A DNA stretch of 64,000 nt from Candidatus Kryptoniota bacterium. GTDB lineage: Bacteria; Bacteroidota; Ignavibacteria; Kryptoniales; JAKASW01. The DNA is taken from NCBI GenBank assembly GCA_024641705.1, contig JAHECO010000012.1, positions 33,883 through 97,882 of the forward strand, in the 5' to 3' direction. Below the pieces are notes generated by a model, which did no database searches, was not told the DNA's origin, and worked only from the letters and a program-made list of their open reading frames with translations. The stretch's first letter is position 1. Every line of letters begins with the position of its first letter. Position numbers and translations under genes: made by a program. Below, piece by piece: positions 63,801 through 64,000 of the stretch.

Positions 63801-63887
63801 GGGCAAGCCATTGACAGCGCTTGCGTTAGACGTCACGCTGCTAAGCTGAACGCCAACCGTCTGACCGCTCGTCCCAGTTAGGCAATG
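60870..63887 (-). CDS. Large repetitive surface protein, 5' end missing
   Basis: At least 1005 residues, rich in Thr, Ser, Ala, Val, Asn and Gly and poor in Cys, Trp and charge. Repeated beta modules include SGNTMTVASANLATVAVG, VNAGTTNYTIWSSQLSVGTR and paired VSVDPNFGVSTVPGG / VAPDPNFSSQSIVAN units, as in S-layer or surface-layer-like proteins of Patescibacteria (CPR). The frame is open upstream through LTGTSGQTVGVQLSSV to a TGA at 63888-63890 and has no good start or signal peptide; the first listed Met would be a GTG at 63836. Codon use is AT-richer than in the left half of the window. The true N-terminus seems cut off near 63,890. Confidence 0.7.
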   Translation of the reverse strand, partial: HCLTGTSGQTVGVQLSSVTSNASAVNGLPLSGNTMTVASANLATVAVGTVSPATTNVNAGTTNYTIWSSQLSVGTRSVNLMHVSYKVIGSIPQNAFANIKLFLNGTQIATASGIDSNGLINFDVPGGVAVQTGSATLEVRADVISGSNRTFSLSLQNAADMIVVDSNYGVNVAATGIPATTGTVTISQGTVSVSVDPNFGVSTVPGGASGVIVSQFALKAYGEDMKISYLTVTPSINVDNVTLYANNAQVGSVYNYTGTALTFSLGSSLTIPAGTTVILVVKADTKSSGNNIATGTISVALSAPANNAQGMSSLQLATVPSGTVNGPSLTITSGALTVAPDPNFSSQSIVANTSNQKIGSYVLQAGSGEPLNVTNLNVALGGSFPVTSLSNLYTSVNGVNATPINPATNNNFPVSFVLATSSSQTVGIYADIGSMGTIANTNNPTDPAATTTAAANGTVATGTVTVSGTMTASTSTSVTVNGYPSTYITGGSDTTTTVATALAGAVNSNTNVNGTVSASATGGVITISAKVAGTAGNSVTLTATSSGAIVLTPSAGTLLGGTANATQVMTVTPGASNVAVGNVFSVTINSTTVNYTATVATVANVTAGLASAINGNSTLSSVVTASNQSTYVRVTANASGTAGAFTITATATNGSQSASGSTIQTTLTVAATGKISNSSANSSAVAGQISTLGSGSLNTPTLVSDSPVSQFVVGGSTNNPVADYNFVSNNGSSVITEMDFTVTSASTTVTSVSVGGQSASVVGSTSTVTGLSISVPMTYAGMNVPVSVNYNTVGLGGIPSNQTATVTLTTVKYNSGNTSLTLTPSVAANAMTLVSSKPTVTLGGTQFPNGTGPKMVNGQVLIAQVYVGADSHGPVNLEHLPISVSATGASTTISSSANNLVVKDDSNGQTLTTTNAGLGVAIGGNGTDAVAFTGGYQIQAGQSKTFDIYATVSGVSGSSGTTSVTSKLGSASLLTWDDVNGGTSGNGITGSLIYNYPTNTLTVSN

Positions 63888-64000
63888 TCAACTGTTATGT
63901 GTAAAATTTCTGAGGACCGGCAGGTTGCTTTTGCCGAATGGCGCACTTCTCCAGTTTGCTTCCATCCTGAATGCGACGAAGCATAGGATGACGTAAGCGG
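63888..64000. other. Window end, no gene seen
   Basis: No coding frame. ATCCTGAATGCGACGAAGCATAGGATGAC near the end is a half of the intergenic palindrome type also present at 9962-10041, so this end again resembles the left part of the window rather than the preceding surface protein. Confidence 0.4.

Noticed and set aside
1..64000. tRNA or rRNA genes
   Set aside because: Intergenic regions were read for cloverleaf-like arms and conserved rRNA text; none was recognised. A tRNAscan run would settle it.

Overview
The window looks like a chromosomal contig from the Bacteroidota/Ignavibacteria side of the FCB group. The main evidence is several secreted proteins that end in the type IX secretion (T9SS) tail of the QNYPNPFNP...VYDVLGREV...YRLQAG...KKLLLLK kind (1.2-6.7 kb and 12.1 kb). 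This is an inference from protein style; no rRNA or tRNA gene is visible to confirm it.

Left part (1-32 kb) is mostly ordinary chromosome. It holds a pirin, two T9SS cargo proteins, a lipoprotein, a DinB-like protein, a TipA-type MerR regulator with a clear MerR operator, deoC, a metallophosphoesterase, an aldo/keto reductase, a secreted HExxH protein, ada, a REP-associated transposase between REP palindromes, and an exported AmmeMemoRadiSam set beside a membrane aminopropyltransferase-like protein. After these come a DUF1295 protein, a GT39 glycosyltransferase, a MazF-type toxin-antitoxin pair, an ORF6N protein, a superfamily I helicase and a lamin-tail surface protein that has lost its N-terminus. 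A compact group II intron without a reverse transcriptase lies directly behind the stop codon of the second T9SS gene (6672-7446).

Middle and right part (32-60.5 kb) is accessory DNA. It begins at a junction near 32.2 kb, where the lamin-tail gene is cut off and a double-HTH regulator begins. It contains a DUF5678-like/retropepsin pair, a GDPD/zinc-ribbon membrane operon, and a thiamine operon (TPP riboswitch, thiC, a PurM-like gene, thiD, thiE). Next is debris: fragments of a VirD4-like ATPase gene and of another local gene, and a comM gene fused to the tail of a group II intron reverse transcriptase. A plasmid-like block follows (VirD4-like ATPase, Cas4-like nuclease, SymE-like protein, PUR-like protein, DUF932 protein), then an intact IS3-family element.

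The most interesting locus is 48.8-53.05 kb: three tightly coupled genes encoding a STAS-like plus GHKL-ATPase protein, a protein with a phosphoribosyltransferase signature, and a nucleoside phosphorylase-like protein with an extra N-terminal domain. I know no named system with this composition; it resembles a nucleotide-targeting immune or stress system. A second candidate defence pair, an OLD-family ATPase/TOPRIM nuclease and an ExK-motif partner, lies at 57.4-60.5 kb. A fused pabB-pabC gene and an SH3 lipoprotein sit between them.

The last 3.5 kb (60.5-64 kb) differ in style. They hold a virus-like structural protein tail and a long Ser/Thr/Ala/Val-rich surface protein, open at its 5' end, that resembles Patescibacteria (CPR) cell-surface proteins. 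This stretch may be foreign DNA or an assembly chimera.
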